64,000 bases of DNA from Nitrospira sp. (GTDB lineage Bacteria > Nitrospirota > Nitrospiria > Nitrospirales > Nitrospiraceae): the NCBI GenBank assembly GCA_024331045.1, contig JANDJC010000001.1, positions 1 through 64,000 on the forward strand. The letters are read 5' to 3'. Below the pieces are notes generated by a model that saw only the letters and a program-made list of their open reading frames with translations, did not search any database and had not been told where the DNA came from. A program made the position numbers and the translations under genes. Shown one piece after another: positions 1-9,742 of this stretch. Position 1 is the stretch's first letter. Every line of letters begins with the position of its first letter.

Positions 1-1790
1 AGCGACTTGGGATCGAGGGCGACCCCCGCGCGCGTGATCATGACGCGCATCAAAAACTTGCCCGCGACGTCGTACGGATCGAGTTTCGGATCAAGATGAG
101 CCGTCGCCAGTTGGACTTGCGCCAGCGCCTTGGCGGCGAGCGTCAGCGAAGCCGGCAGCGGGACCCCGTGTCGAAACGCGATGGCGCTCATTTCCTGCAA
201 CAGCGGTCCGATCTGCATCTCGGCGAGCGCCGCCTTGCGGTACTTGGCCATCACGTCGCCGATCTCGCTCTGAAACCGCGGAACGTCCAGATCGCTTCGG
301 TCGATCGAACTCGTCATCATCAGCGTGACGTCGGTCAGAAACGCCGCGTCCTCTTTCCACAACGCCATGAGCATCAACAAGAGATGCTCGCGCAACCCGG
401 CGTCGATCGCCCCGACCATTCCGAAGTCGAGCAAATACACGCGGTCCTTCCACCACATGAGATTGCCCGGGTGAGGATCGGCATGAAAGAAGCCCTCGAC
501 GATGATCTGTTTATAGAAACCTTCCAACAATTGGCGCGCCGCCTCGATCCGTTCCCGGCCTTCCGGCGCCTGCGCGATCGGAATCCCTTGAATCTCCTCC
601 ATCACCAACAAACGGGCGGTGGACAACTCCTGATGGACGGCGGGGACCGCTAATCGGTCATAGTCCGCCAGCACGGTCCGCATCCGTTGGATGTTGTCGA
701 TCTCCTGGCGAAAGTCGAGCTCGCGCTGGAGCGACGTCGAGAGGTGCTTGAACACCGCCTCGATATCCACGACCTGATGAAGAGCGGGACGTCGCCCGAC
801 TTGGCGGGCAAAGATCTCGAGGAGGGCCAGATCCTGCTCAATGTCGGCCCGAGCGGTCGGTCGCTGAACCTTGACGACGACTCGGTCTCCGTTTTCGAGG
901 GTCGCCCGATGGACTTGCGCGATGGTCCCGGCGGCGAGCGGTCGGGGATCGATCGACTCGAACACGTCTTCCCACGGCACCCCCAGCTCCTGCTCCGCCA
1001 CCCGAACGACTTCACTTTCCGGCATGGGAGGCACGCGACTCTGCAACAAGGCCAGCTCTTCAATATACTCGGCGGGCAGAAGATCCGGACGAGTCGACAA
1101 GATCTGTCCCAGCTTCGAGAAGGTCGGGCCCAGTTCCTCCAACGCCGAGCGGAGACGCTTCGCCTGTTGACGACGAATGGACACGTCCGCTTGATCGGGC
1201 CGGCTGAAGAGTTCCTTGACGCCGTACTTCGCCATCACCGTCGCAATGCGCACGGCCCGCCCCCCTAGCCGAGGTTCTGGGGAGGAGGCGTCGGCGGAAG
1301 GCCGAGGGATCGGCGCGGCTTCGAGACCTGGCTCACCGACGGCCTGAAGGGTATTCACAATGATGACAGTGCAACGGGCATTGTGACTGATGCGGTTCGG
1401 AACGTTCCCGAGCAAGAACTCCTTTCGTCCCGCCATGCCCGAATTCCCGACCACCAGCACGTCGATCGCTTCGCGTTCGGCGGTACGGACGATAGTCAAC
1501 GCCGGATCGGAATCGATGACGACAAGGGCGCGTCCCCGTTCTCCGGCCAGTTGCGTCACGATGTGGGTAAGTTCCTCGCCGGCGGCTTCGGCCTTCGTCT
1601 GTTCGGCCGCGCCGAATTCCGTGACGGTCGGATGTTGCGGCACGATAACCTGCACCACAAACAGCTCCGCTCCATAACGATTTGCGAACTCAGCGGCCCA
1701 CCGGACGGCATGGTCCGCCGTTTTGGAACGGTCGGTTCCCACCATCACACGTCGTATGGAGGTGGTGGATAGAGGTGAAGGAGGGGTCAT
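1..1790 (-). CDS. Universal stress protein (UspA) domain fused to ABC1/AarF/UbiB-family atypical kinase (runs off left edge)
   Basis: Reading the minus strand from ATG at 1790 gives one open frame: MTPPSPLSTTSIRRVMVGTDRSKTADHAVRWAAEFANRYG...VVGNSGMAGRKEFLLGNVPNRISHNARCTVIIVN (UspA ATP-binding signature), a proline-rich linker, then VMAKYGVKELFSRPDQ...GFFHADPHPGNLMWWKDRVYLLDFG (ABC1 kinase). Codons checked at 1790, 1235 and 485 share the same frame. Absent from the ORF track because it has no stop inside the window. Confidence 0.85.
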   Translation of the reverse strand, partial: MTPPSPLSTTSIRRVMVGTDRSKTADHAVRWAAEFANRYGAELFVVQVIVPQHPTVTEFGAAEQTKAEAAGEELTHIVTQLAGERGRALVVIDSDPALTIVRTAEREAIDVLVVGNSGMAGRKEFLLGNVPNRISHNARCTVIIVNTLQAVGEPGLEAAPIPRPSADASSPEPRLGGRAVRIATVMAKYGVKELFSRPDQADVSIRRQQAKRLRSALEELGPTFSKLGQILSTRPDLLPAEYIEELALLQSRVPPMPESEVVRVAEQELGVPWEDVFESIDPRPLAAGTIAQVHRATLENGDRVVVKVQRPTARADIEQDLALLEIFARQVGRRPALHQVVDIEAVFKHLSTSLQRELDFRQEIDNIQRMRTVLADYDRLAVPAVHQELSTARLLVMEEIQGIPIAQAPEGRERIEAARQLLEGFYKQIIVEGFFHADPHPGNLMWWKDRVYLLDFGMVGAIDAGLREHLLLMLMALWKEDAAFLTDVTLMMTSSIDRSDLDVPRFQSEIGDVMAKYRKAALAEMQIGPLLQEMSAIAFRHGVPLPASLTLAAKALAQVQLATAHLDPKLDPYDVAGKFLMRVMITRAGVALDPKS

Positions 1791-1935
1791 CGCCTCTCAG
1801 GGTGCTCCACAGGCTGTTGATCAGGCTGTCGATCCGCCACAGGGGGTCGGAAGAGCCGACACCGCAATGGCCGGCATCACGCCATTACGACAGGAGGCTT
1901 ACCATTGTGCCCCATGGTGAATCCCGGCCGCAACC

Positions 1936-2442
1936 TCACCGGTCTCGGTTGAAACTGTCCCTGATTCGCAGAAGGAACGAGCGCGCCTGCTCCACCTCCT
2001 GCGGAGTCAAAGCCCGCTCGAAAAACGGACGGATGAACGCGGTATGGGCGCTGAACGTTTTGCGAAATAACGCATCGCCCTTGGCCGTCAGTGAAATTTT
2101 CGTAAATCGCCGGTCCCCTTGAATCGCCTCGCGCTTGATCAACCCTTTCGCGGCCAAGCGATCCAACACGCCGGTCAAGGTGCCTTTGGTCACCAGTGTC
2201 TGGCGGGACAATTCCGAACAGGTCATCCCGTCCGTATCGCCCAAGGTGGCGATCACGTCAAACTGAGAAGGCGTCAATCGAAGAGACTGTTTGATGTGCC
2301 GACTACTGGTTCGCCAGAACGCCAAATAGGCCTCCACCAGCGGCCGAACCAGTTTCAAATAGGGATCGTCGTGGGGCTGTGGCAATGTCACGGCCGGAGC
2401 ATAGTGAGAAGACCATACGTCGTCAAGATGGCGGGACCACAC
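1936..2442 (-). CDS. MarR-family transcriptional regulator (start uncertain)
   Basis: LTPSQFDVIATLGDTDGMTCSELSRQTLVTKGTLTGVLDRLAAKGLIKREAIQGDRRFTKISLTAKG is a typical MarR winged helix. Confidence 0.85.
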   Translation of the reverse strand: MWSRHLDDVWSSHYAPAVTLPQPHDDPYLKLVRPLVEAYLAFWRTSSRHIKQSLRLTPSQFDVIATLGDTDGMTCSELSRQTLVTKGTLTGVLDRLAAKGLIKREAIQGDRRFTKISLTAKGDALFRKTFSAHTAFIRPFFERALTPQEVEQARSFLLRIRDSFNRDR

Positions 2443-2550
2443 GGGTCGTCACTTGCTAGCAGAAACTGCATGGCATTGGGCCGCCCTGGCCGGCCTTTAC
2501 TCCGGCTGACCTCGTTGACCAACCATTCGGGATGTCCGTAAGATCCTCCC

Positions 2551-3210
2551 ATGCAACAGCAACAACCGACAGAGCGGAGTCCCATTCAGGTGATCGCCAT
2601 TCTTGTCCTTCTAGGACTCATCGTCGCCGCAGTCTGGGTATGGAAACGGCTTCCGATCGACACTCAGATTACGGTGATCGACCACGCCGTTCCCATCGCG
2701 GCAGGAGCGGCGGCCGTCGGGGCGATGGTCCTGCTCACGATCCGGCACATCCGCCGACGGATCGCACGGCGACGCAAGCGGGACCGTTTGCTGGCCGCAT
2801 TCCGCGACGAAACCGATCCGCAAAGAAAATTGGACCTGTCCTTTGAGTTGATCGAATGCAACAATTATCGGATTGATGGCCTCGAATCCATCGCGCCAGA
2901 TCTACGAGATCTCTGGGCACACATCCTGCGCCACTGGCTAGGCGACAAACGCCATCGGTGGCGAGGCTTGGCAGCCAGTCATCTCGGCCTACTACGGGAC
3001 AAGTCGGTCATGCCCCTCCTCCTTCAGGCACTGGAAGACGACCATGCCTACGTGCGCGCGTGCGCGGCCCTGGGTCTAGGACGGTTGCGGGCCGTGGAAG
3101 CAAGGCCGAAGCTGGAATATCTTGCCAAAGAGGATTGGGACCAAACCGTGCGGAGTCGATGCCGGGAAGCGCTGGACCAATTGCGCTACGTGAGTCCGCA
3201 GAAATCCTAG
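2551..3210 (+). CDS. Membrane-anchored HEAT-repeat protein
   Basis: N-terminal TM segments, then HEAT-type repeat LLQALEDDHAYVRACAALGLGRLRAVEARPKLEYLAKEDWDQTVRSRCREALDQL. Confidence 0.65.
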   Translation: MQQQQPTERSPIQVIAILVLLGLIVAAVWVWKRLPIDTQITVIDHAVPIAAGAAAVGAMVLLTIRHIRRRIARRRKRDRLLAAFRDETDPQRKLDLSFELIECNNYRIDGLESIAPDLRDLWAHILRHWLGDKRHRWRGLAASHLGLLRDKSVMPLLLQALEDDHAYVRACAALGLGRLRAVEARPKLEYLAKEDWDQTVRSRCREALDQLRYVSPQKS

Positions 3211-3344
3211 TTGTCGGTTGCCAGTGGTCGGTGCTCGATCGATAGATCTTCTGACGACTGAATGGCGTCCTTTTCCGACAACCAGGCACTGAACACCCGA
3301 CAATTCGACCCTGAAAAGGAACACAGCCCCTCTCACACGACCAG

Positions 3345-4412
3345 ATGATCGGCCCCTACTTGACGAGTGCAATTCCCGGCATCGGTGGGCAAATCCGTGT
3401 GGTACCGGAAGATTTTTGCGTGGAAGAGTTGCCACTGTATCTCCCCTGTGGCACCGGCGAGCATCTCTACATCAAGGTCACCAAGCGGCTCCTGTCCACG
3501 CCCGATCTCATCAGGCTCATTTCGAATACGACGGGCCTGAAAGCCAAAGCCATCGGCATGGCCGGCCTCAAAGACGCACGGGCCATCACGACCCAGATGC
3601 TGTCTCTCCATCTCGTCACGCCCGAACAGGTGGCTCGTCTCAAGACCAACGAGCGGATTCTTTCCCTCGAGGTCCTCGGACACCATCGGAATCGGCTGCG
3701 CCCCGGCCACCATGCCGGAAACCGGTTTCGCTTGGTGATTCGGGACGTGGCGGCCCATGCCAAGGACACAGTCCCGGCCATTGTCGAGATTCTTCAGCGC
3801 CGAGGCGTGCCGAATTATTTCGGCCCCCAACGGCAGGGACGGGACGGAAGCAATTATCGGATCGGCGCGACTTTGCTGACCGATCAAACCAAACGGGCCT
3901 CGATGAGTCGCGCCAAACGCCTGTGGTACTTCCACGCCTTTCAGTCCCATCTGTTTAACCGCATTCTTGCCAAGCGGATCGACTCGCTTGATCATGTCTT
4001 TGCCGGCGACTGGGCGATCAAGACCTCGACTGGCGGCTGTTTCTTGGTTGAAGACGAGGACGCGGAACAACCCCGAGCCAACCGGTTCGAGATCAGCCCA
4101 ACGGGGATCCTGTTCGGTTCACGCGTCTCATGGGCTGGCGGCGGGCCGGGACGGATCGAGGAAGCCACCGCCGCGGAACTGGGGATGACGAAGGATCGGC
4201 TGATTCAAGCAGCCAAGGCTTGCGGATTCCGTGGCGAGCGCCGGGCCTTGCGGGTGCCCCTCAGGGACCTCGAGTGGTCGCTCGACGGATCAACCCTAAC
4301 TCTGGCCTTTACCCTTCCTCCCGGCGCATACGCCACCAATGTGCTGAGAGAACTGATGAAAACTGATCAGTCTTGTTCTCCTGCCGATCCTTTCCTCCTG
4401 GAAGAGAAGTGA
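3345..4412 (+). CDS. truD: tRNA pseudouridine(13) synthase TruD
   Basis: AGLKDARAITTQ active-site motif; NYFGPQRQGRDGSNYRIG; overall TruD fold signature. Confidence 0.9.
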   Translation: MIGPYLTSAIPGIGGQIRVVPEDFCVEELPLYLPCGTGEHLYIKVTKRLLSTPDLIRLISNTTGLKAKAIGMAGLKDARAITTQMLSLHLVTPEQVARLKTNERILSLEVLGHHRNRLRPGHHAGNRFRLVIRDVAAHAKDTVPAIVEILQRRGVPNYFGPQRQGRDGSNYRIGATLLTDQTKRASMSRAKRLWYFHAFQSHLFNRILAKRIDSLDHVFAGDWAIKTSTGGCFLVEDEDAEQPRANRFEISPTGILFGSRVSWAGGGPGRIEEATAAELGMTKDRLIQAAKACGFRGERRALRVPLRDLEWSLDGSTLTLAFTLPPGAYATNVLRELMKTDQSCSPADPFLLEEK

Positions 4413-4449
4413 TAGAATCAGCAACACTCGTCTCCCCTTTGGAGAACCT

Positions 4450-5694
4450 ATGAATATTCATCAAGAAACCGTCGTCTTGAACGGCCACATCATCGACTCG
4501 TTGTTGCTCGCCAAGGTACTGGACCTGATCCTCATGATGGGCGGAGATTTCGACCTCGAGGATGTTCAGATCGGCAAGACGCGAGAGGCATCTTCTCGCG
4601 CCCGTATCACGGTTCGGGCCCCTTCCCAAACGCTGTTGGATGATATCCTCAAGGCCATTCAGCCGCACGGCGCCTCCGTCGAGCGCGAGGCGGACTGCCG
4701 ACTCGAAGCCGCTCCAGCCGACGGCATTTTCCCTGAGAATTTCTACGCCACCACCCATTTGCCGACTCAAATCAGACTCAACGGCCGATGGATCGACGTC
4801 GAGCACATTGAGATGGACGTCGGCATTGTGGTGGACCGACGGCGGGAGACTGCCCAAGCCGTTCCCATGGGTGAAGTACGGCAAGGAGAACTCGTCGTGA
4901 CCGGCCGAGAGGGGGTGCGGGTGATTCCCTTGGCCCGTCCCCGCGAGCGTGACGTCTTCGGTTTCATGGAATCCCACGTGTCGGCCGAACGGCCACACGG
5001 CCACGTCATCGCCGATATCGCGTCCAGAATGCGCCGCCTTCGTGAACAGCACAGACAGGAGGGCGCCGCCTGTCGAGTCTTGCTGGCGGGAGGGCCGGCC
5101 ATCATCCATGCCGGTGGACGGGACGCCTTGGCCTGGCTGATCGAGGAAGAATTTATTCATGTGTTGTTTTGCGGCAATGCCCTGGCCGCCCACGATATGG
5201 AAGCAGACCTGTACGGCACATCCTTGGGCTATGGACTGACCGCCGGACGCACGATTCCCCACGGCCATGAGCATCACTTGCGGACCATCAACCGGATTCG
5301 CGCGATCGGCAGCATCGAACGAGCTGTGGCCTCTGGCATCGTAAAAAACGGTATCATGGCCGCCTGCATTCGGAAGCACGTCCCAGTCGTGATGGCCGGC
5401 ACCATCCGCGACGATGGCCCCCTGCCCGGCGTCATCACCGATTCCATTCAAGCGCAACGGGCCATGCGCGCCGCAATTAGTGGGGTGAAACTGGCACTGC
5501 TGGTGGCCTCCACATTGCACGCCGTCGCCACGGGCAACCTGCTACCGGCCACGATCCCCACGGTCTGCGTGGACATCAATCCCTCCGTGCCGACCAAACT
5601 CGCGGATCGTGGGAGTTTTCAAGCCGTCGGCCTCGTGATGGACGCCGCGTCGTTTCTCAATGAACTCGCCAGACGGTTGGGAAGACCGGCATGA
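4450..5694 (+). CDS. LOR/SDH-type (TIGR00300-like) protein, homologous to the C-terminal ornithine cyclodeaminase-like half of cyanobacterial AgrE/ArgZ
   Basis: N-term VVLNGHIIDSLLLAKVLDLILMMGGDFDLEDVQIGK...; DRGSFQAVGLVMDAASFLNELARRLGR; ATGA overlap with the next gene. Confidence 0.7.
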   Translation: MNIHQETVVLNGHIIDSLLLAKVLDLILMMGGDFDLEDVQIGKTREASSRARITVRAPSQTLLDDILKAIQPHGASVEREADCRLEAAPADGIFPENFYATTHLPTQIRLNGRWIDVEHIEMDVGIVVDRRRETAQAVPMGEVRQGELVVTGREGVRVIPLARPRERDVFGFMESHVSAERPHGHVIADIASRMRRLREQHRQEGAACRVLLAGGPAIIHAGGRDALAWLIEEEFIHVLFCGNALAAHDMEADLYGTSLGYGLTAGRTIPHGHEHHLRTINRIRAIGSIERAVASGIVKNGIMAACIRKHVPVVMAGTIRDDGPLPGVITDSIQAQRAMRAAISGVKLALLVASTLHAVATGNLLPATIPTVCVDINPSVPTKLADRGSFQAVGLVMDAASFLNELARRLGRPA

Positions 5695-6494
5695 CCCGCC
5701 TCCTTGTCTGTCCACCGGACTTTTTTGGGATTGAATATGAAATCAACCCCTGGATGCGACTCAACAATCAGGTGGATCATGAACGGGCGATCCTCCAATG
5801 GAATAACTTGATGGCGGTCTTCGAACGGGACATCGGGGTGACGCTCGAACGGATGACACCGGTCCCCGGTCTCCCCGATTTAGTCTTTACAGCCAATGCG
5901 GGCATCGTGGTTGGCCGCCAAGCGGTTGTCAGCCGCTTTCGCTATCCCGAGCGACAACGGGAAGAGGCTTATTTCGAGAACTGGTTTCGCGACCATGGGT
6001 ATGAAATCTTGACGTTGGAACCAGGCCTCTTCTTTGAAGGAGCCGGCGACCTGTTGGGATTTCCCGATTGCTGGTTCGGCGGCTATCGTCAACGGTCCGA
6101 TGTCCGCGCATTTCCAATCTTGAGCGAATGGTTTCATCGTGAGATTCTTCCGCTCGAATTGGTGGACCGCCGTTTCTATCATCTGGATACCTGCTTCTGT
6201 CCATTAAGCGGAGGTGATCTCTTATATTTTCCACCCGCGTTCGATCACTATGGCCAGACCGCCATTGCCGAGCGAATCCCCCCAACCAAGCGACTCGTGG
6301 TCCCCGAGCACGACGCCCTGCGATTCGCTTGCAATGCGGTCTGCGTCGGCAACCATGTCGTGCTTCCGGCCGGCTGCCCAACGACCGAGCAGATGCTCCG
6401 GGAGCACGGGTACCAACCCCACGCCGTGTGGCTGGATGAATTTATGAAATCAGGTGGCTCGGCCAAGTGTTTGACCCTGCGGTTGGAGGAGTGA
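5691..6494 (+). CDS. Amidinotransferase/arginine dihydrolase-like guanidino-group modifying enzyme
   Basis: FTANAGIVVG, FEGAGDLLGFPD, FYHLDTCFCPLSGGDLLYFPPAF and C-terminal GGSAKCLTLRLEE (candidate catalytic Cys) match the GME superfamily. Confidence 0.75.
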   Translation: MTRLLVCPPDFFGIEYEINPWMRLNNQVDHERAILQWNNLMAVFERDIGVTLERMTPVPGLPDLVFTANAGIVVGRQAVVSRFRYPERQREEAYFENWFRDHGYEILTLEPGLFFEGAGDLLGFPDCWFGGYRQRSDVRAFPILSEWFHREILPLELVDRRFYHLDTCFCPLSGGDLLYFPPAFDHYGQTAIAERIPPTKRLVVPEHDALRFACNAVCVGNHVVLPAGCPTTEQMLREHGYQPHAVWLDEFMKSGGSAKCLTLRLEE

Positions 6495-6583
6495 GGGGGC
6501 CGCGGCAAGGCTGGAAGGTCTGTCGCCTCTGACGGAGCCATCCGTCCAACCTGTCCGTGCGTGGGCCAAGCCCGCCGCTTCTT

Positions 6584-6940
6584 TTATTTTATTCGAAAGA
6601 GAAAGGATGCGTAGAGACCGGCCATGGCGATCGTGACCAATTCGATCGTGAGCAACATCCGACTCACCACTGCATCCGGCGTAGGAGGAGAAAGGACGAA
6701 GTGCAGGCCCAGGAATTCCGGCGGCTGGTCCGGGGGCGTCTCCCACGGTGGAAATAAGAGAGCCAGCACCAGCATCACAACCATTCCGTATAACACCTGG
6801 ATGTTCAACTGCCCCCGTTCGTGGGAACGGAGCTCCGAGTCACGTTCTAAGCGAAGTTCTTCTCCCAGCCTGCTTCCGCAAGCCGTGCAAAATCGATTGA
6901 TCTCCGGCTGAACCAATCGACAGGTAGGACACCTCTGCAT
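6584..6940 (-). CDS. Zinc-ribbon membrane protein of unknown function
   Basis: MQRCPTCRLVQPEINRFCTACGSRLGEE (double CxxC), then TM segments. Confidence 0.6.
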   Translation of the reverse strand: MQRCPTCRLVQPEINRFCTACGSRLGEELRLERDSELRSHERGQLNIQVLYGMVVMLVLALLFPPWETPPDQPPEFLGLHFVLSPPTPDAVVSRMLLTIELVTIAMAGLYASFLFRIK

Positions 6941-7153
6941 CGTTCACCATCCTCCACTGGACACCTGACCACGTTGCGCGTTCAAAAGCAAAGGCTACAC
7001 CGATCCCGCCACGATCCGCCAGGGACGGTTGCCCGTTGATTGACAGGGGAAAGACGCGCTTCCTATAATCCATCGACTTCGAGCGATGGCCTATTCTCCA
7101 CCTTCGTGACCTTCCGCCGTTCGTCGCCACCTATCGACCCATGCATCTCTACC

Positions 7154-8173
7154 ATGCAGCCACTGACTAACATAGCCGTCATCGGCGCAGGGGCATGGGG
7201 AACGGCGCTCGCCAAGTTGTTGGCCGAAAAGGGATTGACCGTTCGCCTGTGGGCCTATGAGCCCGAGGTGGCGCACGCGATCAATACCCTCCATGAAAAT
7301 CCCGTTTTTCTCAAGGGCATCTCGCTTCCCCTCTCTCTTACCGCCACATCTTCCCTCGCCGAGGCCGTGGAAAATTGCGAGGCATTGCTGTTCGTGACCC
7401 CCTCTCATGTCGCGCGCTTGGTTCTTCAACAGCTCGCCCCTTATCTTTCCAAACCGGTTCCTATCATCAACGCCACCAAGGGGATTGAAGAAGGCACCGC
7501 CTCTCTCATGACCCACGTGATGGAAGAGGTCCTTGCCCCTTCGCTCCATCGATCCATAATGGTCCTCTCCGGGCCCAGTTTTGCCGAGGAGTTGAGCTCG
7601 GGGTGCCCGACGGCCGTGTGTCTGGCCGGTTCGGACGATCAGCTGGTTCGACGATTTCAGCAGATCCTGATGACGCCAACCTTCCGGGTCTATGCCGATT
7701 TCGATGTGATCGGTGTCCAGTTGGGCGGAGCCCTCAAGAACGTTATCGCTTTGGCAGCCGGCATCGTGGATGGCCTTGAGCTTGGCCTCAACGCACGCGC
7801 GGCGCTCATTACGAGGGGACTGGCCGAGATTGTTCGCCTAGGCTCGGCCATGGGAGCTGATCCCCGTACCTTCTACGGCCTCTCCGGCGTGGGGGATCTC
7901 GTGCTGACCTGTACCGGCACACTGAGCCGGAACCATACGGTCGGGATGCGTATTGGGAAGGGCGAGTCGCTGGAGACGATTCTCGGTACCATGCATACGG
8001 TGGCGGAGGGGATCAGAACAGCGCGGGCGGCGTGGCAACTGGCCCAACGATATGGAGTGGACATGCCCATTACACAAGAGACCAACGCGGTCTTGTTTGG
8101 CGGCAAGTCCTGCCGCAAAGCCGTGAGTGACCTGATGGAGCGTGACGCCAAGATGGAGAAATCGCCCCTATGA
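7154..8173 (+). CDS. gpsA: NAD(P)H-dependent glycerol-3-phosphate dehydrogenase
   Basis: MQPLTNIAVIGAGAWGTALAKLLAEKG; NATKGIE; GPSFAEEL; GALKNVIALAAGI; start moved from ORF-track 7040 to the in-frame ATG at 7154. Confidence 0.93.
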   Translation: MQPLTNIAVIGAGAWGTALAKLLAEKGLTVRLWAYEPEVAHAINTLHENPVFLKGISLPLSLTATSSLAEAVENCEALLFVTPSHVARLVLQQLAPYLSKPVPIINATKGIEEGTASLMTHVMEEVLAPSLHRSIMVLSGPSFAEELSSGCPTAVCLAGSDDQLVRRFQQILMTPTFRVYADFDVIGVQLGGALKNVIALAAGIVDGLELGLNARAALITRGLAEIVRLGSAMGADPRTFYGLSGVGDLVLTCTGTLSRNHTVGMRIGKGESLETILGTMHTVAEGIRTARAAWQLAQRYGVDMPITQETNAVLFGGKSCRKAVSDLMERDAKMEKSPL

Positions 8174-8943
8174 GATCAGAACGGATCGCGCGACTGCTTC
8201 GCCAAGTTCGCCAAGGGCGCCTTAGCATCGAGGCCGCCTTCCGGCAATTACGATCCCTGCCGTTTGAGGACTTGGGGTTCGCCTCCCCCGATCACCATCG
8301 TTCGCTACGCCAAGGATTCCCCGAAGTGATTTTATGCGAGGGTAAGTCGATCGCCCACATCAGGGCTATCGCCCATTCCCTCCTTCGGCATGGCGGTCCC
8401 TTTCTTGCCACCAAGGCCACTCCCGCCATTGCCCGCGCGATTCGGCGATTGGCGCCCCGTGCGCGATTCTACGCCGAGGCTCGCGTCGTCGCCATCCCGC
8501 CACGGCCGTGGACGAGACGGGGCCAGGTCCTGGTGATCAGCGCCGGCACCGCTGACATTCCCGTCGCGGAGGAAGCTCGCGTTACGGCGGAAGTCATGGG
8601 GAGCAAAGTCGAACGACTGTATGATGTCGGGGTAGCGGGACTTCATCGACTCTTAGGCCACACAGACCAGCTCTTCGATGCCAGAGTGATCATCGTGGTC
8701 GCAGGCATGGACGGTGTCCTGCCGAGCGTGGTGGGGGGCCTCGTCCAATGTCCCGTGATCGCGGTCCCCACCAGCCAGGGCTACGGAGCCAGTTTCGGCG
8801 GGCTCTCAGCGCTCCTCACCATGCTGAATTCCTGCGCGGCGGGCGTCGGGGTGATGAACATTAACAACGGCTTTGGAGCTGGTTGCCTCGCTCACCGGAT
8901 TAACATGATGGGGATAACCACCCCCAAAACGGCGGAAGCCTGA
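8170..8943 (+). CDS. larB: Nickel pincer cofactor biosynthesis protein LarB
   Basis: FPEVILCEGKSIAHI...VISAGTADIPVAEEA...VVAGMDGVLPSVVGGLVQCPVIAVPTSQGYG. Confidence 0.88.
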   Translation: MRSERIARLLRQVRQGRLSIEAAFRQLRSLPFEDLGFASPDHHRSLRQGFPEVILCEGKSIAHIRAIAHSLLRHGGPFLATKATPAIARAIRRLAPRARFYAEARVVAIPPRPWTRRGQVLVISAGTADIPVAEEARVTAEVMGSKVERLYDVGVAGLHRLLGHTDQLFDARVIIVVAGMDGVLPSVVGGLVQCPVIAVPTSQGYGASFGGLSALLTMLNSCAAGVGVMNINNGFGAGCLAHRINMMGITTPKTAEA

Positions 8944-8991
8944 TTCTCCGTTCGTCATCAAGGATCCATTGGCATCCATCGCAACCACCGG

Positions 8992-9630
8992 CTATTTCAC
9001 TTCCAACGTCCCTCGCTTGGGCCATGCTACCATGATCGTGCGCGGTCCCTTTTCGCTATCGGCCAGCAATTTTGTCCGGACTTCGTAAGAATAGATGCCC
9101 GCTGCGGCCTGTTGTTTCCGATGGTCCTGCCCATCCCAGAAGAGCTCAACCGAGAGAGTAGGCCGAGCCGTGACCTCTTCGCCAGGCGGCAGAACCTCAA
9201 CAGGCTGGCGGTGAGTCAGAAAACGCAGCGACGTTTTGGACGGCGAGGTGATCAAGGATGTGACTTCAAGAATGGTCGCACCATCCAGTTCCTTGGGCAG
9301 TTGAACAGTGACCAGAAATTGCAAGGGGCCGTTTCCTGGTTCAAATGGAAGGGGATCAATTTTGAGATCAACGATTTTTAGTTCCGGCTCCGGACGCGGC
9401 GCACGGTCAGGCTTGGGCCAGGCCTCATGGCTCAACATCATCACCATGCCGCAACAGAGACCGAGAACCATCGTCGCCTGCAGAGAGATGCGGCGCAAAA
9501 GAAGAAACGATCGCCCCCTGCGGTGGGTTGGCAGTCGAGGCCTCCACCGTTTGAGCGAGAGCCAAGCCGGAACGGTCTTCATGAGACAAGCAAGGTGGCC
9601 GTTGCGCAAGCGTGCTGATTCGCATAACAC
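8992..9630 (-). CDS. Hypothetical exported/membrane-anchored protein
   Basis: Open frame with a hydrophobic N-terminal segment and extended soluble domain; antisense between larB and larC. Confidence 0.5.
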   Translation of the reverse strand: MLCESARLRNGHLACLMKTVPAWLSLKRWRPRLPTHRRGRSFLLLRRISLQATMVLGLCCGMVMMLSHEAWPKPDRAPRPEPELKIVDLKIDPLPFEPGNGPLQFLVTVQLPKELDGATILEVTSLITSPSKTSLRFLTHRQPVEVLPPGEEVTARPTLSVELFWDGQDHRKQQAAAGIYSYEVRTKLLADSEKGPRTIMVAWPKRGTLEVK

Positions 9631-9742
9631 AGCGTGTGAAGCCTGTCAACGAGACGACGGAAACAAATTGCCGCGCGCCGCTCGCTTGGGTAAGATGTCC
9701 GCCCGTTCCGCGATGATTTCGCAACGAGAAACCCACAAAGCC

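Noticed and set aside
91-1063. ORFs 91-456 and 650-1063 on the minus strand
   Set aside because: Wrong frames; the true minus-strand frame is the UspA-ABC1 kinase reading through this region.
4309-5520. Long antisense ORF (403 aa, minus)
   Set aside because: Shadow ORF fully opposite the well-supported LOR/OCD gene; composition is typical of GC-biased antisense frames.
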